Shown here one piece after another: positions 24,275 to 34,788 of a stretch of DNA of 64,000 bases. Position numbers and translations under genes: made by a program. This stretch comes from an uncultured Flavobacterium sp. Lineage in GTDB: Bacteria > Bacteroidota > Bacteroidia > Flavobacteriales > Flavobacteriaceae. Every line of letters begins with the position of its first letter. Positions within the stretch are counted from its first letter, which is position 1. Under the pieces are notes generated by a model. The model was given only the letters and a program-made list of their open reading frames with translations. It was not told where the DNA came from and searched no databases. The DNA lies in assembly GCA_943912855.1 (NCBI GenBank), contig CALTVC010000004.1, forward strand, positions 163,514 to 227,513, written 5' to 3'.

Positions 24275-27200
24275 TTAGAAATTAAATTCTTCTTTAGGAG
24301 TTAGCAGTTCGTTGTAATCTTCTTTAGAACCTACGATAGTGTTATCGTAATCCCTCATACCTGTACCAGCAGGGATGCGGTGACCTACGATTACGTTCTC
24401 TTTAAGGCCTTCAAGGAAGTCTACCTTACCTGCAACAGCAGCTTCGTTCAGTACTTTTGTAGTTTCCTGGAACGATGCAGCCGATATAAACGACTTAGTT
24501 TGTAGCGACGCCCTAGTAATACCCTGAAGTATTGGCGTAGCTGTAGCCTGTATAATGTCACGTGCAGAAACCTGGTTTTGGTCATTACGTTTCAGTATAG
24601 AGTTCTCATCGCGCAGTTGGCGTGGCGTAATTATCTGGCCAGCCTTAAGGTTTTGAGAATCTCCGGCATCTTCAACAAACTTCATTCCGTACAGTTTATC
24701 GTTCTCCACAATAAAGTCAGACGTGTGAGCAAGCTGATCTTCAAGGAACAGGGTATCTCCCGGATCTACGATTCTTACTTTACGCATCATCTGGCGGATA
24801 ACAACTTCAAAGTGCTTATCGTTGATTTTTACACCCTGAAGACGGTAAACCTCCTGAATTTCGTTAACAAGGTACTGCTGTACTGCAGATGGACCTTTAA
24901 TCCTAAGGATATCCTCCGGAGTAATAGCACCGTCTGAAAGTGGCACACCAGCCTTAACGAAGTCATTTTCCTGTACGAGTATCTGGTTAGACAGTTTTAC
25001 AAGGTATTTCTTGATTTCGCCAAATTTAGATTCTATAACAATTTCACGGTTACCCCTCTTAATTTTGCCGAATGATACCACACCATCAATCTCAGAAACA
25101 ACAGCAGGGTTACTTGGGTTACGTGCTTCAAGAAGCTCGGTAATCCTAGGAAGACCTCCTGTAATATCGCCGGCCTTAGAAGAACGCCTAGGTATTTTCA
25201 CAAGGATCTTACCTGCTTTAATCTTCTCACCGTTATCTACCATAAGGTGGGCACCTACCGGAAGGTTGTACGAACGGATAAGCTCACCATCGTTACCATA
25301 AATAAGTAGCGTAGGGATAAGCTTTTTGTTACGCGCTTCAGAGATTACTTTCTCCTGGAAGCCCGTTTGTTCGTCAATTTCCACGAAGAATGACTGACCC
25401 TGCTCGATGTCTTCGTAAGCTACCTTACCGGTAAACTCAGAAATAATAACACCGTTGTATGGATCCCACTTACAGATTACTGTACCTTGGCCTACAACAT
25501 CTCCATCTTTAACAAAGATGCTAGAACCGTAAGGTATGTTATGTGTATTTAGTACAATACCGGTATTGCTATCTACAAGCTTAAGCTCTGTAGAACGAGA
25601 AATAACGATATCTACCTCTTCACCATCAATATTTTCACCTTTAACAGTTTTAAGGTCTTCAATTTCAAGACGACCTGCAAAACGAGTTATGATGCTTGAT
25701 TCTTCAGATATACCACCCGCAACACCACCAACGTGGAATGTACGAAGTGTAAGCTGAGTACCCGGTTCACCAATAGACTGTGCTGCAATAACACCTACTG
25801 CCTCACCTCTTTGGGTCATTTTAGCAGTAGCAAGGTTACGACCATAACACTTAGCACAAATACCTTTAGTAGCCTCACAAGTAAGAGGAGAACGCACCTC
25901 TACGCTGTCTATAGGAGCAGCATTGATGGCCTTCATTTCAACTTCGGTAATTTGCTGACCCGCAGCTACAAGTACTTCAGTAGTTAGTGGGTTAATTACA
26001 TCATTTAGTGCAACACGGCCCAGTATTCTTTCTCCAAGGCTTTCTACAACCTCTTCGTTTTTCTTAAGAGCAGTAACTTCAATACCACGTAGTGTACCAC
26101 AATCTACCGAGTTAACGATAACATCTTGTGCTACGTCGTGAAGCCTACGTGTAAGGTAACCTGCGTCAGCCGTTTTAAGAGCCGTATCCGCAAGACCCTT
26201 ACGGGCACCGTGCGTAGAAATGAAGTACTCAAGGATTGAAAGACCTTCCTTAAAGTTAGAAAGAATCGGGTTTTCAATAATCTCGCCACCACCGGCAGTA
26301 GATTTCTTAGGCTTAGCCATCAGACCACGCATACCGGTAAGCTGACGTATCTGTTCTTTACTACCCCTCGCACCCGAGTCTAGCATCATGAACACCGAGT
26401 TAAAACCTTGCTGGTCTTCACGGATGTTCTTCATTGCAAGCTCTGTAAGCGTGGCGTTGGTGTTTGTCCAAACATCAATTACCTGGTTATAACGCTCATT
26501 GTTAGTGATAAGACCCATGTTGTAGCTGGCAGAAATTGAATCTACCTTCTCATTAGCCTCATCTATAAGTTCCTGTTTCTTGGCAGGAATCATAATATCA
26601 CCTAAGCTGAAAGACAGACCGCCACGGAATGCGAAACGGTAACCCATATCTTTCATATTGTCAAGGAACGCTGCAGTAGTAGGCACGTCAGTAGCATTAA
26701 GGATATGACCAATAATGTCCCTAAGTGACTTCTTGGTAAGTACCTCGTTAATGTAACCTGCTGCTTCTGGTACTACCTCGTTAAAGAGTACCCTACCGGC
26801 AGTTGTCTGGATAATTTGCCAAACAAGTTCACCATCTTTATTAAAGTCTTTTGCACGGATTTTAACGCGGGCGTTAAGTTCCAGCTTGCCTTCATTAAGG
26901 GCAATGTTAACTTCCTCAGCCGAATAAAACGTTAGGCCTTCACCTAAAATTTTATGGTTCTCGGTAGTAAGACGTTCTTTGGTCATGTAGTACAGACCAA
27001 GTACCATGTCCTGAGAAGGTACCGTAATAGGAGCACCGTTAGCAGGGTTAAGGATATTGTGCGACGCAAGCATAAGCAGCTGCGCCTCAAGGATAGCCTC
27101 AGGGCCTAGCGGAAGGTGAACCGCCATCTGGTCACCGTCAAAGTCAGCGTTAAATGCCGTACATACAAGCGGGTGAAGACGGATAGCCTTACCTTCTATA

Positions 27201-28573
27201 AGCATTGGCTGGAACGCCTGTATACCTAGCCTGTGAAGCGTAGGAGCACGGTTTAGTAGTACCGGGTGTCCTTTAATTACGTTTTCAAGGATATCCCATA
27301 CCACCGGCTCTTTCTTGTCGATGATTTTCTTAGCCGATTTAACCGTTTTAACGATACCGCGCTCTATAAGCTTACGGATAACAAACGGTTTGTACAGCTC
27401 GGCAGCCATATCTTTAGGAAGACCACACTCGTACAGTTTCATTTCTGGTCCAACGACGATTACCGAACGTGCAGAATAGTCAACACGCTTACCTAGAAGG
27501 TTTTGGCGGAAACGACCTTGTTTACCTTTAAGTGAATCAGAAAGTGATTTAAGTGGTCTGTTAGATTCTGTTTTAACAGCAGAAGCTTTCCTTGTGTTAT
27601 CAAATAGTGAATCTACAGACTCCTGTAGCATACGCTTTTCGTTACGTAGGATAACCTCAGGAGCTTTAATCTCCATAAGCCTTTTCAGACGGTTGTTACG
27701 TATAATAACCCTTCTGTAAAGGTCGTTAAGGTCAGACGTAGCAAAACGACCACCATCTAGTGGCACAAGCGGACGAAGTTCTGGTGGTATAACCGGTATA
27801 ACTTTAAGGATCATCCACTCTGGGCGGTTCTCCCTGTTAAGGTTACTTTCACGGAACGACTCTACTACCTGTAGCCTTTTAAGGGCTTCCGTTTTACGTT
27901 GTTTAGACGTTTCATTGTTAGCACTATGGCGCAGTTTGTAAGAAAGAGCATCAAGATCTATTCTTGCAAGAAGGTCCATGATACACTCTGCCCCCATCTT
28001 AGCGATGAATTTGTTAGGGTCATTGTCATCCAGGTATTGGTTTTCTACCGGAAGCGTATCGGCTATGTTTATGTATTCTTCCTCAGTAAGGAAATCAAGT
28101 TCATGTAATGTAGTACCGTCTGTATTTTTTGCAATACCCGGCTGTATAACCACATACCTTTCATAGTATATGATCATATCCAGCTTTTTAGACGGAAGAC
28201 CAAGTATGTAACCTATTTTGTTTGGCAGTGAACGGAAATACCAGATGTGCGCAATAGGCACTACAAGGTTGATATGCCCTACCCTGTCACGACGTACTTT
28301 TTTCTCAGTAACTTCAACACCGCATCGGTCACAAACAATTCCTTTATAACGGATCCTTTTGTATTTACCACAAGCACATTCAAAATCCTTAACAGGACCG
28401 AAAATACGCTCACAGAAAAGGCCATCCCTTTCAGGTTTGTGCGTACGATAGTTGATGGTTTCCGGCTTTAGTACCTCACCCCTTGACTCTGCAAGGATTG
28501 ACTCCGGAGACGCAAGGCCTATCGAAATTTTGTTGAACCTTTTTACGGTATTCTTATCTTTTAATTTTGTCAT
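24275..28573 (-). CDS. rpoC: DNA-directed RNA polymerase subunit beta'
   Basis: A 1432-residue beta' subunit. The zinc-binding CACGKYKRIRYKGIVCDRC lies near the N-terminus, the catalytic Mg site NADFDGDQMAVHLPL in the middle, and a second zinc site CEATKGICAKCYG further on. Length is typical of Bacteroidetes. It forms the catalytic cleft of RNA polymerase with RpoB. It follows rpoB after 76 bases that contain a strong hairpin, and is followed immediately by DUF3467. Confidence 0.98.
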   Translation of the reverse strand: MTKLKDKNTVKRFNKISIGLASPESILAESRGEVLKPETINYRTHKPERDGLFCERIFGPVKDFECACGKYKRIRYKGIVCDRCGVEVTEKKVRRDRVGHINLVVPIAHIWYFRSLPNKIGYILGLPSKKLDMIIYYERYVVIQPGIAKNTDGTTLHELDFLTEEEYINIADTLPVENQYLDDNDPNKFIAKMGAECIMDLLARIDLDALSYKLRHSANNETSKQRKTEALKRLQVVESFRESNLNRENRPEWMILKVIPVIPPELRPLVPLDGGRFATSDLNDLYRRVIIRNNRLKRLMEIKAPEVILRNEKRMLQESVDSLFDNTRKASAVKTESNRPLKSLSDSLKGKQGRFRQNLLGKRVDYSARSVIVVGPEMKLYECGLPKDMAAELYKPFVIRKLIERGIVKTVKSAKKIIDKKEPVVWDILENVIKGHPVLLNRAPTLHRLGIQAFQPMLIEGKAIRLHPLVCTAFNADFDGDQMAVHLPLGPEAILEAQLLMLASHNILNPANGAPITVPSQDMVLGLYYMTKERLTTENHKILGEGLTFYSAEEVNIALNEGKLELNARVKIRAKDFNKDGELVWQIIQTTAGRVLFNEVVPEAAGYINEVLTKKSLRDIIGHILNATDVPTTAAFLDNMKDMGYRFAFRGGLSFSLGDIMIPAKKQELIDEANEKVDSISASYNMGLITNNERYNQVIDVWTNTNATLTELAMKNIREDQQGFNSVFMMLDSGARGSKEQIRQLTGMRGLMAKPKKSTAGGGEIIENPILSNFKEGLSILEYFISTHGARKGLADTALKTADAGYLTRRLHDVAQDVIVNSVDCGTLRGIEVTALKKNEEVVESLGERILGRVALNDVINPLTTEVLVAAGQQITEVEMKAINAAPIDSVEVRSPLTCEATKGICAKCYGRNLATAKMTQRGEAVGVIAAQSIGEPGTQLTLRTFHVGGVAGGISEESSIITRFAGRLEIEDLKTVKGENIDGEEVDIVISRSTELKLVDSNTGIVLNTHNIPYGSSIFVKDGDVVGQGTVICKWDPYNGVIISEFTGKVAYEDIEQGQSFFVEIDEQTGFQEKVISEARNKKLIPTLLIYGNDGELIRSYNLPVGAHLMVDNGEKIKAGKILVKIPRRSSKAGDITGGLPRITELLEARNPSNPAVVSEIDGVVSFGKIKRGNREIVIESKFGEIKKYLVKLSNQILVQENDFVKAGVPLSDGAITPEDILRIKGPSAVQQYLVNEIQEVYRLQGVKINDKHFEVVIRQMMRKVRIVDPGDTLFLEDQLAHTSDFIVENDKLYGMKFVEDAGDSQNLKAGQIITPRQLRDENSILKRNDQNQVSARDIIQATATPILQGITRASLQTKSFISAASFQETTKVLNEAAVAGKVDFLEGLKENVIVGHRIPAGTGMRDYDNTIVGSKEDYNELLTPKEEFNF

Positions 28574-28611
28574 GATATGAAATCTACCAAATTTATTTAA
28601 AAGTATGGAAA

Positions 28612-28640
28612 GGCAGCAGCACCATTAAAGTGCTACTGCC
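28612..28640 (-). promoter_or_regulatory. Hairpin in the rpoB-rpoC spacer
   Basis: On the minus strand GGCAGTAGCAC pairs with GTGCTGCTGCC (one G-U pair) around a seven-base loop. There is no T-run, so it is more likely an RNA-processing or stability element than a terminator. A TAAATTTG box follows at 28588-28595, only 15 bases before the rpoC start. Confidence 0.6.
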
Positions 28641-28649
28641 GTAATAAAT

Positions 28650-31600
28650 TTATTCTTCTAATCTGATGTCTAGACCAAGACCTTTCAGTTCGTGCATCAA
28701 TACGTTGAACGATTCTGGAAGACCCGGTTCCGGCATGGTTTCACCCTTAACGATAGACTCGTAAGTTTTAGCCCTACCGATAACGTCATCGGATTTAACA
28801 GTCAGGATTTCCCTTAGTGTGCTCGATGCACCGTAGGCTTCAAGTGCCCACACCTCCATCTCACCAAAACGCTGTCCACCGAACTGCGCCTTACCACCAA
28901 GTGGCTGTTGTGTGATAAGCGAGTACGGACCGATAGAACGGGCGTGCATCTTATCATCTACCATGTGGCCCAGTTTAAGCATGTAGATGACACCTACGGT
29001 TGCCGGCTGGTGGAAACGATCTCCGGTACCACCATCGTATAGATACGTGTGACCAAAGCGTGGTATTCCTGCCTCATCAGTAAGGGCGTTAATCTCGTCA
29101 AGAGATGCACCATCAAAAATTGGTGTTGCAAACTTCTTGCCCAGTTTAAGTCCAGCCCATCCAAGTACGGTTTCATAAATCTGCCCAATGTTCATACGCG
29201 AAGGTACACCCAGCGGGTTAAGAACGATGTCTACCGGAGTACCATCTGCAAGGAACGGCATATCTTCTGCACGCACTATCCTTGATACGATACCTTTGTT
29301 ACCGTGACGACCCGCCATTTTATCACCCACTTTCAGCTTACGTTTCTTAGCAATGTAAACTTTGGCAAGCTTAAGGATACCACTTGGAAGTTCGTCACCC
29401 ACAGTAATCGTGAATTTCTCTCTTCTTAGTGCACCCTGAAGGTCGTTCAGTTTAATCTTGTAGTTGTGAACAAGGTCATTCACCATAGCATTTGTATCGT
29501 CGTCTGTAGTCCACTGACCTTTAGTAAGGTGAGCAAAATCCTCAACTGCATACAGCATCTTTTGGGTGAACTTCTTACCTTTTGGAAGTACTTCTTCGCC
29601 AAGGTCGTTCATAACACCCTGAGATGTTTTACCATTTACAATCTCAAACAGTTTTTCGATAAGCCTGTCTTTAAGCTCGTTGAACTTCACTTCAAAGTCC
29701 ATTTCAAGCTTGGTAAGATCATCTTTATCTTTTGTACGCTTACGCTTGTCTTTTACAGCGCGAGCGAATAGTTTCTTATCAAGAACCACACCATGAAGTG
29801 ACGGAGAAGCTTTTAGTGAAGCATCTTTAACATCACCTGCCTTATCACCAAAGATGGCGCGAAGTAGTTTTTCTTCCGGCGTAGGATCTGATTCACCTTT
29901 TGGAGTAATCTTACCGATAAGGATGTCGCCAGGTTTAACCTCGGCACCAATCCTAATCATACCGTTCTCATCAAGGTCTTTAGTAGCCTCTTCAGATACG
30001 TTAGGTATATCATTGGTAAGTTCTTCATTACCCAGTTTGGTATCCCTTACTTCAAGCGAGTAATCATCTACGTGAATAGACGTGAATATGTCATCACGAA
30101 CTACTTTCTCAGAAATTACAATCGCATCCTCAAAATTGTATCCTTTCCAAGGCATGAACGCCACAAGAAGGTTACGACCAAGAGCAAGTTCACCATTTTG
30201 TGTAGCGTAACCTTCACACAGTACCTGACCCGGAGCTACCCTGTCGCCTTTACGAACGATAGGTTTAAGGTTGATACTTGTACTCTGGTTCGTTTTACGG
30301 AACTTGATAAGGAAATATGTTTTTTCATCCGGATCAAAGCTTACGCTTCTTTCACGGTCTGTACGGTCATACTTAATAGTAACCTTGTCTGCATCTACAT
30401 ACTCTACAGTACCATGGCCTTCGGCATTGATAAGTACACGAGAGTCTGAAGCTACCTGGCGCTCAAGACCAGTACCTACAATCGGAGAATCAGGACGTAA
30501 CAATGGTACGGCCTGGCGCATCATGTTAGAACCCATCAACGCACGGTTCGCGTCATCGTGCTCAAGGAACGGAATCAACGAAGCAGATATAGAGGCAATC
30601 TGGTTAGGAGCAACGTCTGTATAATGTACAACAGATGGTTCTACAACCGGGAAGTCACCTTCCTCACGCGCAATAACCTTATCTGCAGTAATTACACCGC
30701 TGTTATCCATGTCAATGTTAGCCTGAGCAATCAGTTTGCCTTCTTCTTCTTCAGCGCTTAGGTAAATTGGTTCTGTTTCAAGATCCACTTTACCATCTAC
30801 CACTTTACGGTAAGGAGTTTCAATGAAGCCCATTCCGTTAACCTTGGCATAAACACCAAGCGAAGAGATAAGACCAATGTTCGGACCTTCAGGAGTTTCG
30901 ATAGGACAAAGACGACCATAGTGTGTATAGTGAACGTCTCGAACCTCGAAGCCTGCCCTTTCCCTTGAAAGACCACCCGGACCTAGAGCAGAAAGCCTAC
31001 GCTTGTGGGTAATCTCAGCAAGTGGATTGGTTTGGTCCATGAACTGAGAAAGCTGGTTTGTACCAAAGAACGAGTTAATAACACTGCTCAGTGTTTTGGC
31101 ATTGATAAGGTCTATCGGGGTAAATACCTCGTTATCCCTTACGTTCATACGCTCGCGAATGGTACGTGCCATACGAGCAAGACCTACGCCAAACTGCGCC
31201 GAAAGCTGCTCACCTACCGTACGTACACGACGGTTAGAAAGGTGGTCAATATCATCAATCTCAGCCTTAGAGTTAATCAGCTCAATAAGGTACTTAACTA
31301 TAGTTATGATATCCTCTTTGGTAAGCACCTGCTTATCCATAGGAATGTCAAGGTTAAGTTTTTTGTTCATCCTGTAACGACCTACATCACCAAGGTTGTA
31401 ACGTTGGTCAGAGAAGAACAGTTTATCTATAATGCCACGAGCCGTTTCCTCATCAGGTGGTTCTGCGTTACGCAACTGACGGTAAATGTGCTCTACAGCC
31501 TCTTTTTCTGAGTTAGTAGGGTCTTTCTGAAGCGTGTTGTGGATAATCGCGTAATCAGCCTGGTTGTTATCTTCCTTATGAAGAAGGATAGACTTAACGT

Positions 31601-32465
31601 TAGCCTCAATGATTTCCTCTACGTTGTCCTTATCAAGAAGTGTGTCACGGTCAAGGATAATCTCGTTACGCTCTATTGATACCACCTCGCCTGTATCCTC
31701 GTCCACGAAGTCTTCATGCCATGTATTAAGTACACGTGCAGCAAGCCTGCGGCCGATATATTTTTTAAGGCTGCTCTTAGACACTTTAAGCTCTTCGGCA
31801 AGGTCAAAGATTTCAAGGATATCCTTATCTCTTTCAAAACCTATAGCACGGAAAAGCGTAGTTACAGGAAGTTTTTTCTTCCTGTCTATGTACGCGTACA
31901 TTACGTTATTAATGTCTGTAGCGAATTCTATCCAAGAACCTTTAAAAGGAATTACCCTGGCAGAGTATAGTTTTGTTCCGTTAGCGTGGAACGACTGACC
32001 AAAGAATACGCCCGGCGACCTGTGTAGCTGTGATACTACAACGCGCTCTGCGCCGTTGATAACAAAAGTACCGCTTGGAGTCATATAGGGTATGGTACCC
32101 AGATACACATCCTGTACAATCGTTTCAAAATCTTCATGTTCGGGGTCAGTACAGTAAAGCTTAAGGCGTGCTTTTAGTGGCACACTGTAAGTAAGTCCCC
32201 TGTCTATACACTCCTCAATAGAGTACCTTGGTGGGTCTACGAAATAATCGAGAAACTCCAGTACAAACTGATTGCGGGTATCAGTAATCGGAAAGTTTTC
32301 CTTGAAGGTGTTGTAAAGACCCTCATTGCCCCTTTCGTCCGACTTAGTTTCCAGCTGGAAGAAATCCTTGAACGACTTTATCTGAATGTCAAGGAAGTCC
32401 GGGTAGCTCGGAATGTTCTTCGTCGAGGCAAAACTTATTCTTTCAGTCTGATTTGTTATCATCAA
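28650..32465 (-). CDS. rpoB: DNA-directed RNA polymerase subunit beta
   Basis: A 1271-residue beta subunit. The rifampicin-region sequence (FGTNQLSQFMDQTNPLAEITHKRRLSALGPGG) is fully wild type in appearance, and the C-terminal GGKAQFGGQRFGEMEVWALEAYGA is intact. Two consecutive ATG codons are possible starts. It belongs to the rplKAJL-rpoBC operon and is separated from rplL by a spacer with a strong hairpin. Confidence 0.98.
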   Translation of the reverse strand: MMITNQTERISFASTKNIPSYPDFLDIQIKSFKDFFQLETKSDERGNEGLYNTFKENFPITDTRNQFVLEFLDYFVDPPRYSIEECIDRGLTYSVPLKARLKLYCTDPEHEDFETIVQDVYLGTIPYMTPSGTFVINGAERVVVSQLHRSPGVFFGQSFHANGTKLYSARVIPFKGSWIEFATDINNVMYAYIDRKKKLPVTTLFRAIGFERDKDILEIFDLAEELKVSKSSLKKYIGRRLAARVLNTWHEDFVDEDTGEVVSIERNEIILDRDTLLDKDNVEEIIEANVKSILLHKEDNNQADYAIIHNTLQKDPTNSEKEAVEHIYRQLRNAEPPDEETARGIIDKLFFSDQRYNLGDVGRYRMNKKLNLDIPMDKQVLTKEDIITIVKYLIELINSKAEIDDIDHLSNRRVRTVGEQLSAQFGVGLARMARTIRERMNVRDNEVFTPIDLINAKTLSSVINSFFGTNQLSQFMDQTNPLAEITHKRRLSALGPGGLSRERAGFEVRDVHYTHYGRLCPIETPEGPNIGLISSLGVYAKVNGMGFIETPYRKVVDGKVDLETEPIYLSAEEEEGKLIAQANIDMDNSGVITADKVIAREEGDFPVVEPSVVHYTDVAPNQIASISASLIPFLEHDDANRALMGSNMMRQAVPLLRPDSPIVGTGLERQVASDSRVLINAEGHGTVEYVDADKVTIKYDRTDRERSVSFDPDEKTYFLIKFRKTNQSTSINLKPIVRKGDRVAPGQVLCEGYATQNGELALGRNLLVAFMPWKGYNFEDAIVISEKVVRDDIFTSIHVDDYSLEVRDTKLGNEELTNDIPNVSEEATKDLDENGMIRIGAEVKPGDILIGKITPKGESDPTPEEKLLRAIFGDKAGDVKDASLKASPSLHGVVLDKKLFARAVKDKRKRTKDKDDLTKLEMDFEVKFNELKDRLIEKLFEIVNGKTSQGVMNDLGEEVLPKGKKFTQKMLYAVEDFAHLTKGQWTTDDDTNAMVNDLVHNYKIKLNDLQGALRREKFTITVGDELPSGILKLAKVYIAKKRKLKVGDKMAGRHGNKGIVSRIVRAEDMPFLADGTPVDIVLNPLGVPSRMNIGQIYETVLGWAGLKLGKKFATPIFDGASLDEINALTDEAGIPRFGHTYLYDGGTGDRFHQPATVGVIYMLKLGHMVDDKMHARSIGPYSLITQQPLGGKAQFGGQRFGEMEVWALEAYGASSTLREILTVKSDDVIGRAKTYESIVKGETMPEPGLPESFNVLMHELKGLGLDIRLEE

Positions 32466-32530
32466 TGGACAAAATTTATATTAAAGTAAAGTAAAAATGG
32501 GTTCGTATAAAAGTTTATTATACGAAAAAT

Positions 32531-32568
32531 GGTTTAGGCCTTTGAGATTCTGTCTCAAGGCCTAAACC
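32531..32568 (-). terminator. Attenuator-like hairpin between rplL and rpoB
   Basis: The arms GGTTTAGGCCTTTGAGA (32531-32547) and TCTCAAGGCCTAAACC (32553-32568) are complementary apart from one bulged base. On the minus strand it is followed by ATTTTTCGT. A partial terminator here would set the ratio of ribosomal protein L7/L12 to RNA polymerase, as at the equivalent position in other bacteria. Confidence 0.75.
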
Positions 32569-32590
32569 TTAGGTTTTATATGCTAAAAGC

Positions 32591-32965
32591 TTATTTAAGC
32601 TCAACTACAGCACCAGCTTCTTCAAGGGCTTTTTTAAGACCTTCAGCTTCGTCTTTAGAGATACCTTCTTTAACGTTAGCAGGTACACCATCTACAAGAT
32701 CTTTAGCTTCTTTAAGACCTAGACCAGTAAGTTCTTTTACAGCTTTAACTACTGCAAGTTTAGAAGCACCAGCATCTTTAAGAACTACAGTGAATTCAGT
32801 TTGCTCTTCAGCAGCTGGAGCATCACCACCAGCAGCAGGACCAGCAACTACAGCAGCAGCTGCAGGCTCAATACCGTACTCGTCTTTAAGTATGTTTGCA
32901 AGTTCGTTAACTTCTTTAACTGTTAGGTTAACTAGTTGTTCAGCGAATTGTTTCAAATCTGCCAT
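32591..32965 (-). CDS. rplL: Ribosomal protein bL12 (L7/L12)
   Basis: 124 residues: an N-terminal dimerisation helix region, an Ala/Gly-rich hinge (AAAAVVAGPAAGGDAPAAEE), and a C-terminal factor-binding domain (LKEAKDLVDGVPANVKEGISKDEA). It forms the stalk that recruits translation GTPases. It follows rplJ after 59 bases and precedes the hairpin and rpoB. Confidence 0.97.
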   Translation of the reverse strand: MADLKQFAEQLVNLTVKEVNELANILKDEYGIEPAAAAVVAGPAAGGDAPAAEEQTEFTVVLKDAGASKLAVVKAVKELTGLGLKEAKDLVDGVPANVKEGISKDEAEGLKKALEEAGAVVELK

Positions 32966-33024
32966 CTTTTCTATCGTTTTAAATCGTTTGTAAAAAAATA
33001 TTATTTATTATGTGCGTTCGGCTA

Positions 33025-33546
33025 TTAACCTTCCTTTTCAGAAAGGGTTTTAAGGATACCTGCAATTTTGCCACCACCTGATTTAAGTGCGCTAACAACG
33101 TTTTTAGCAGGAGACTGAAGTAGACCGATGATTTCGCCGATAACTTCGTCTTTAGATTTAAGAGCAACAAGAGCATCTAGCTGGTTGTCACCGATAAATA
33201 CCGCTTCGTGGATGTAAGCACCTTTAAGTACCGGCTTATCAGATTTCTTACGGAACTCCTTGATAATTTTAGCAGGGGCGTTACCGTTGTCAGAAATAAG
33301 GATAGCAGTGTTTCCTTTAAGGATTGTAGGAAGATCGCTGTAGTCGTTCTCAACGATTTCCATTGCTTTTTCAAGCAAAGTGTTTTTAACTACCTCTAGT
33401 TTGATACCTGCTTTAAAACAAGCCCTTCTAAGGTTAGAAGTAGTTTCGGCATCAAGTCCAGATATATCCGTAACATAAACTACATTAGCTTCAGTCAACT
33501 TTGCAGTTAAATCTTGAATTACGCTTGATTTTTGTTCTTTTTTCAT
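33025..33546 (-). CDS. rplJ: Ribosomal protein uL10
   Basis: 173 residues. The N-terminal part binds 23S rRNA (the VYVTDISGLDAETTSNLRR region, then KNTLLEKAME) and the C-terminal helix (NVVSALKSGGGKIAGILKTLSE) binds bL12 dimers. It is in the usual place between rplA and rplL. Confidence 0.96.
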   Translation of the reverse strand: MKKEQKSSVIQDLTAKLTEANVVYVTDISGLDAETTSNLRRACFKAGIKLEVVKNTLLEKAMEIVENDYSDLPTILKGNTAILISDNGNAPAKIIKEFRKKSDKPVLKGAYIHEAVFIGDNQLDALVALKSKDEVIGEIIGLLQSPAKNVVSALKSGGGKIAGILKTLSEKEG

Positions 33547-33569
33547 GGTAAAATCTTTTTAACTGCCAA

Positions 33570-34259
33570 TTATACCGCCTTAGGATCTAGGGCAATAGCA
33601 GGGCTCATAGTACTAGAAAGGTGAATACCTTTAATGTAAGTACCTTTAGCCGCAACTGGCTTAAGTTTAATTAATGTTTGGATAATCTCGTGAGCGTTCT
33701 CCGCGATTTTATCAGCGTCGAAAGAAACCCTTCCGATACCAGCGTGAACGATACCTGTCTTATCAACTTTAAAGTCGATTTTACCGGCTTTAACTTCCTG
33801 AACGGCTTTACCAACCTCCATAGTTACAGTACCGGTTTTAGGGTTTGGCATAAGGCCACGAGGACCAAGAATCCTACCCAGAGGACCTAGCTTACCCATA
33901 ACAGCAGGAACAGTGATGATAACATCTACATCTGTCCAGCCGTCTTTTATTTTTTGAAGATAGTCATCAAGACCTACAAAGTCTGCACCAGCAGCTTTAG
34001 CTTCAGCTTCTTTATCTGGAGTTACAAGAGCAAGAACTTTAACATCCTTACCTGTACCATGAGGAAGTGTTACAACACCCCTTACCATTTGGTTCGCTTT
34101 CCTTGGATCGACACCAAGACGAACTGCGATATCTACAGACTCATCAAATTTTGCAGAAGCAATAGTCTTTACAAGAGCAGAAGCATCTTTAAGAGAGTAC
34201 AGCTTGCCTTTTTCGATTTGAGCAGCAGATTCTTTTTGTTTTTTTGTCAATTTTGCCAT
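33570..34259 (-). CDS. rplA: Ribosomal protein uL1
   Basis: 229 residues with the signature GPRGLMPNPKTGTV and the two-domain build of uL1 (KFDESVDIAVRLGVDP; KAGKIDFKVDKTGIVHAGIGR). It forms the L1 stalk at the E site and in many bacteria represses its own operon. It lies 21 bases after rplK. Confidence 0.97.
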   Translation of the reverse strand: MAKLTKKQKESAAQIEKGKLYSLKDASALVKTIASAKFDESVDIAVRLGVDPRKANQMVRGVVTLPHGTGKDVKVLALVTPDKEAEAKAAGADFVGLDDYLQKIKDGWTDVDVIITVPAVMGKLGPLGRILGPRGLMPNPKTGTVTMEVGKAVQEVKAGKIDFKVDKTGIVHAGIGRVSFDADKIAENAHEIIQTLIKLKPVAAKGTYIKGIHLSSTMSPAIALDPKAV

Positions 34260-34280
34260 TTCTTTCTTGTCTTTTTACGA

Positions 34281-34718
34281 TTAAAAAGGAGCTGTGCCTG
34301 ATACTGTTATACCCATAGACCTAGCAGTACCTGCTACCATGCTCATTGCTTTCTCAATAGTGAAAGCATTAAGGTCTGGCATTTTGTCTTCTGCGATAGT
34401 CTTGATCTGATCCCAGGTTACGCTTGCTACCTTCTTACGGTTAGGCTGTCCTGAACCTCCTTTTAGCTTAGCTGCTTCAAGAAGCTGAATAGCCGCCGGT
34501 GGCGTTTTTACAACAAACTCAAATGACTTGTCTTTGTACACGGTAATTTGTACCGGTAATACTTTACCTGGCTTATCCTGAGTCCTTGCATTAAACTGCT
34601 TACAGAACTCCATGATGTTAACGCCAGCAGCTCCCAAAGCAGGTCCAACCGGTGGCGACGGGTTCGCAGCACCTCCCTTAACTTGTAGTTTAACTACTTT
34701 ACTAATTTCTTTAGCCAT
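34281..34718 (-). CDS. rplK: Ribosomal protein uL11
   Basis: 145 residues. The start MAKEISKVVKLQVKGGAANPSPPVGPALG and the C-terminal rRNA-binding domain (SVAGTARSMGITV region) are characteristic. It binds the GTPase-associated centre of 23S rRNA. It leads the rplKAJL group after nusG. Confidence 0.97.
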   Translation of the reverse strand: MAKEISKVVKLQVKGGAANPSPPVGPALGAAGVNIMEFCKQFNARTQDKPGKVLPVQITVYKDKSFEFVVKTPPAAIQLLEAAKLKGGSGQPNRKKVASVTWDQIKTIAEDKMPDLNAFTIEKAMSMVAGTARSMGITVSGTAPF

Positions 34719-34788
34719 TTCTTAAAAAAGATTTAGCACATCTTCAATTGGAAGCGAGGATGTGATTTATAAATAATTGTAACGAAAA

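Noticed and set aside
30900..31060. Possible rifampicin-resistance change in rpoB
   Set aside because: The region reads FGTNQLSQFMDQTNPLAEITHKRRLSALGPGG, which looks wild type.
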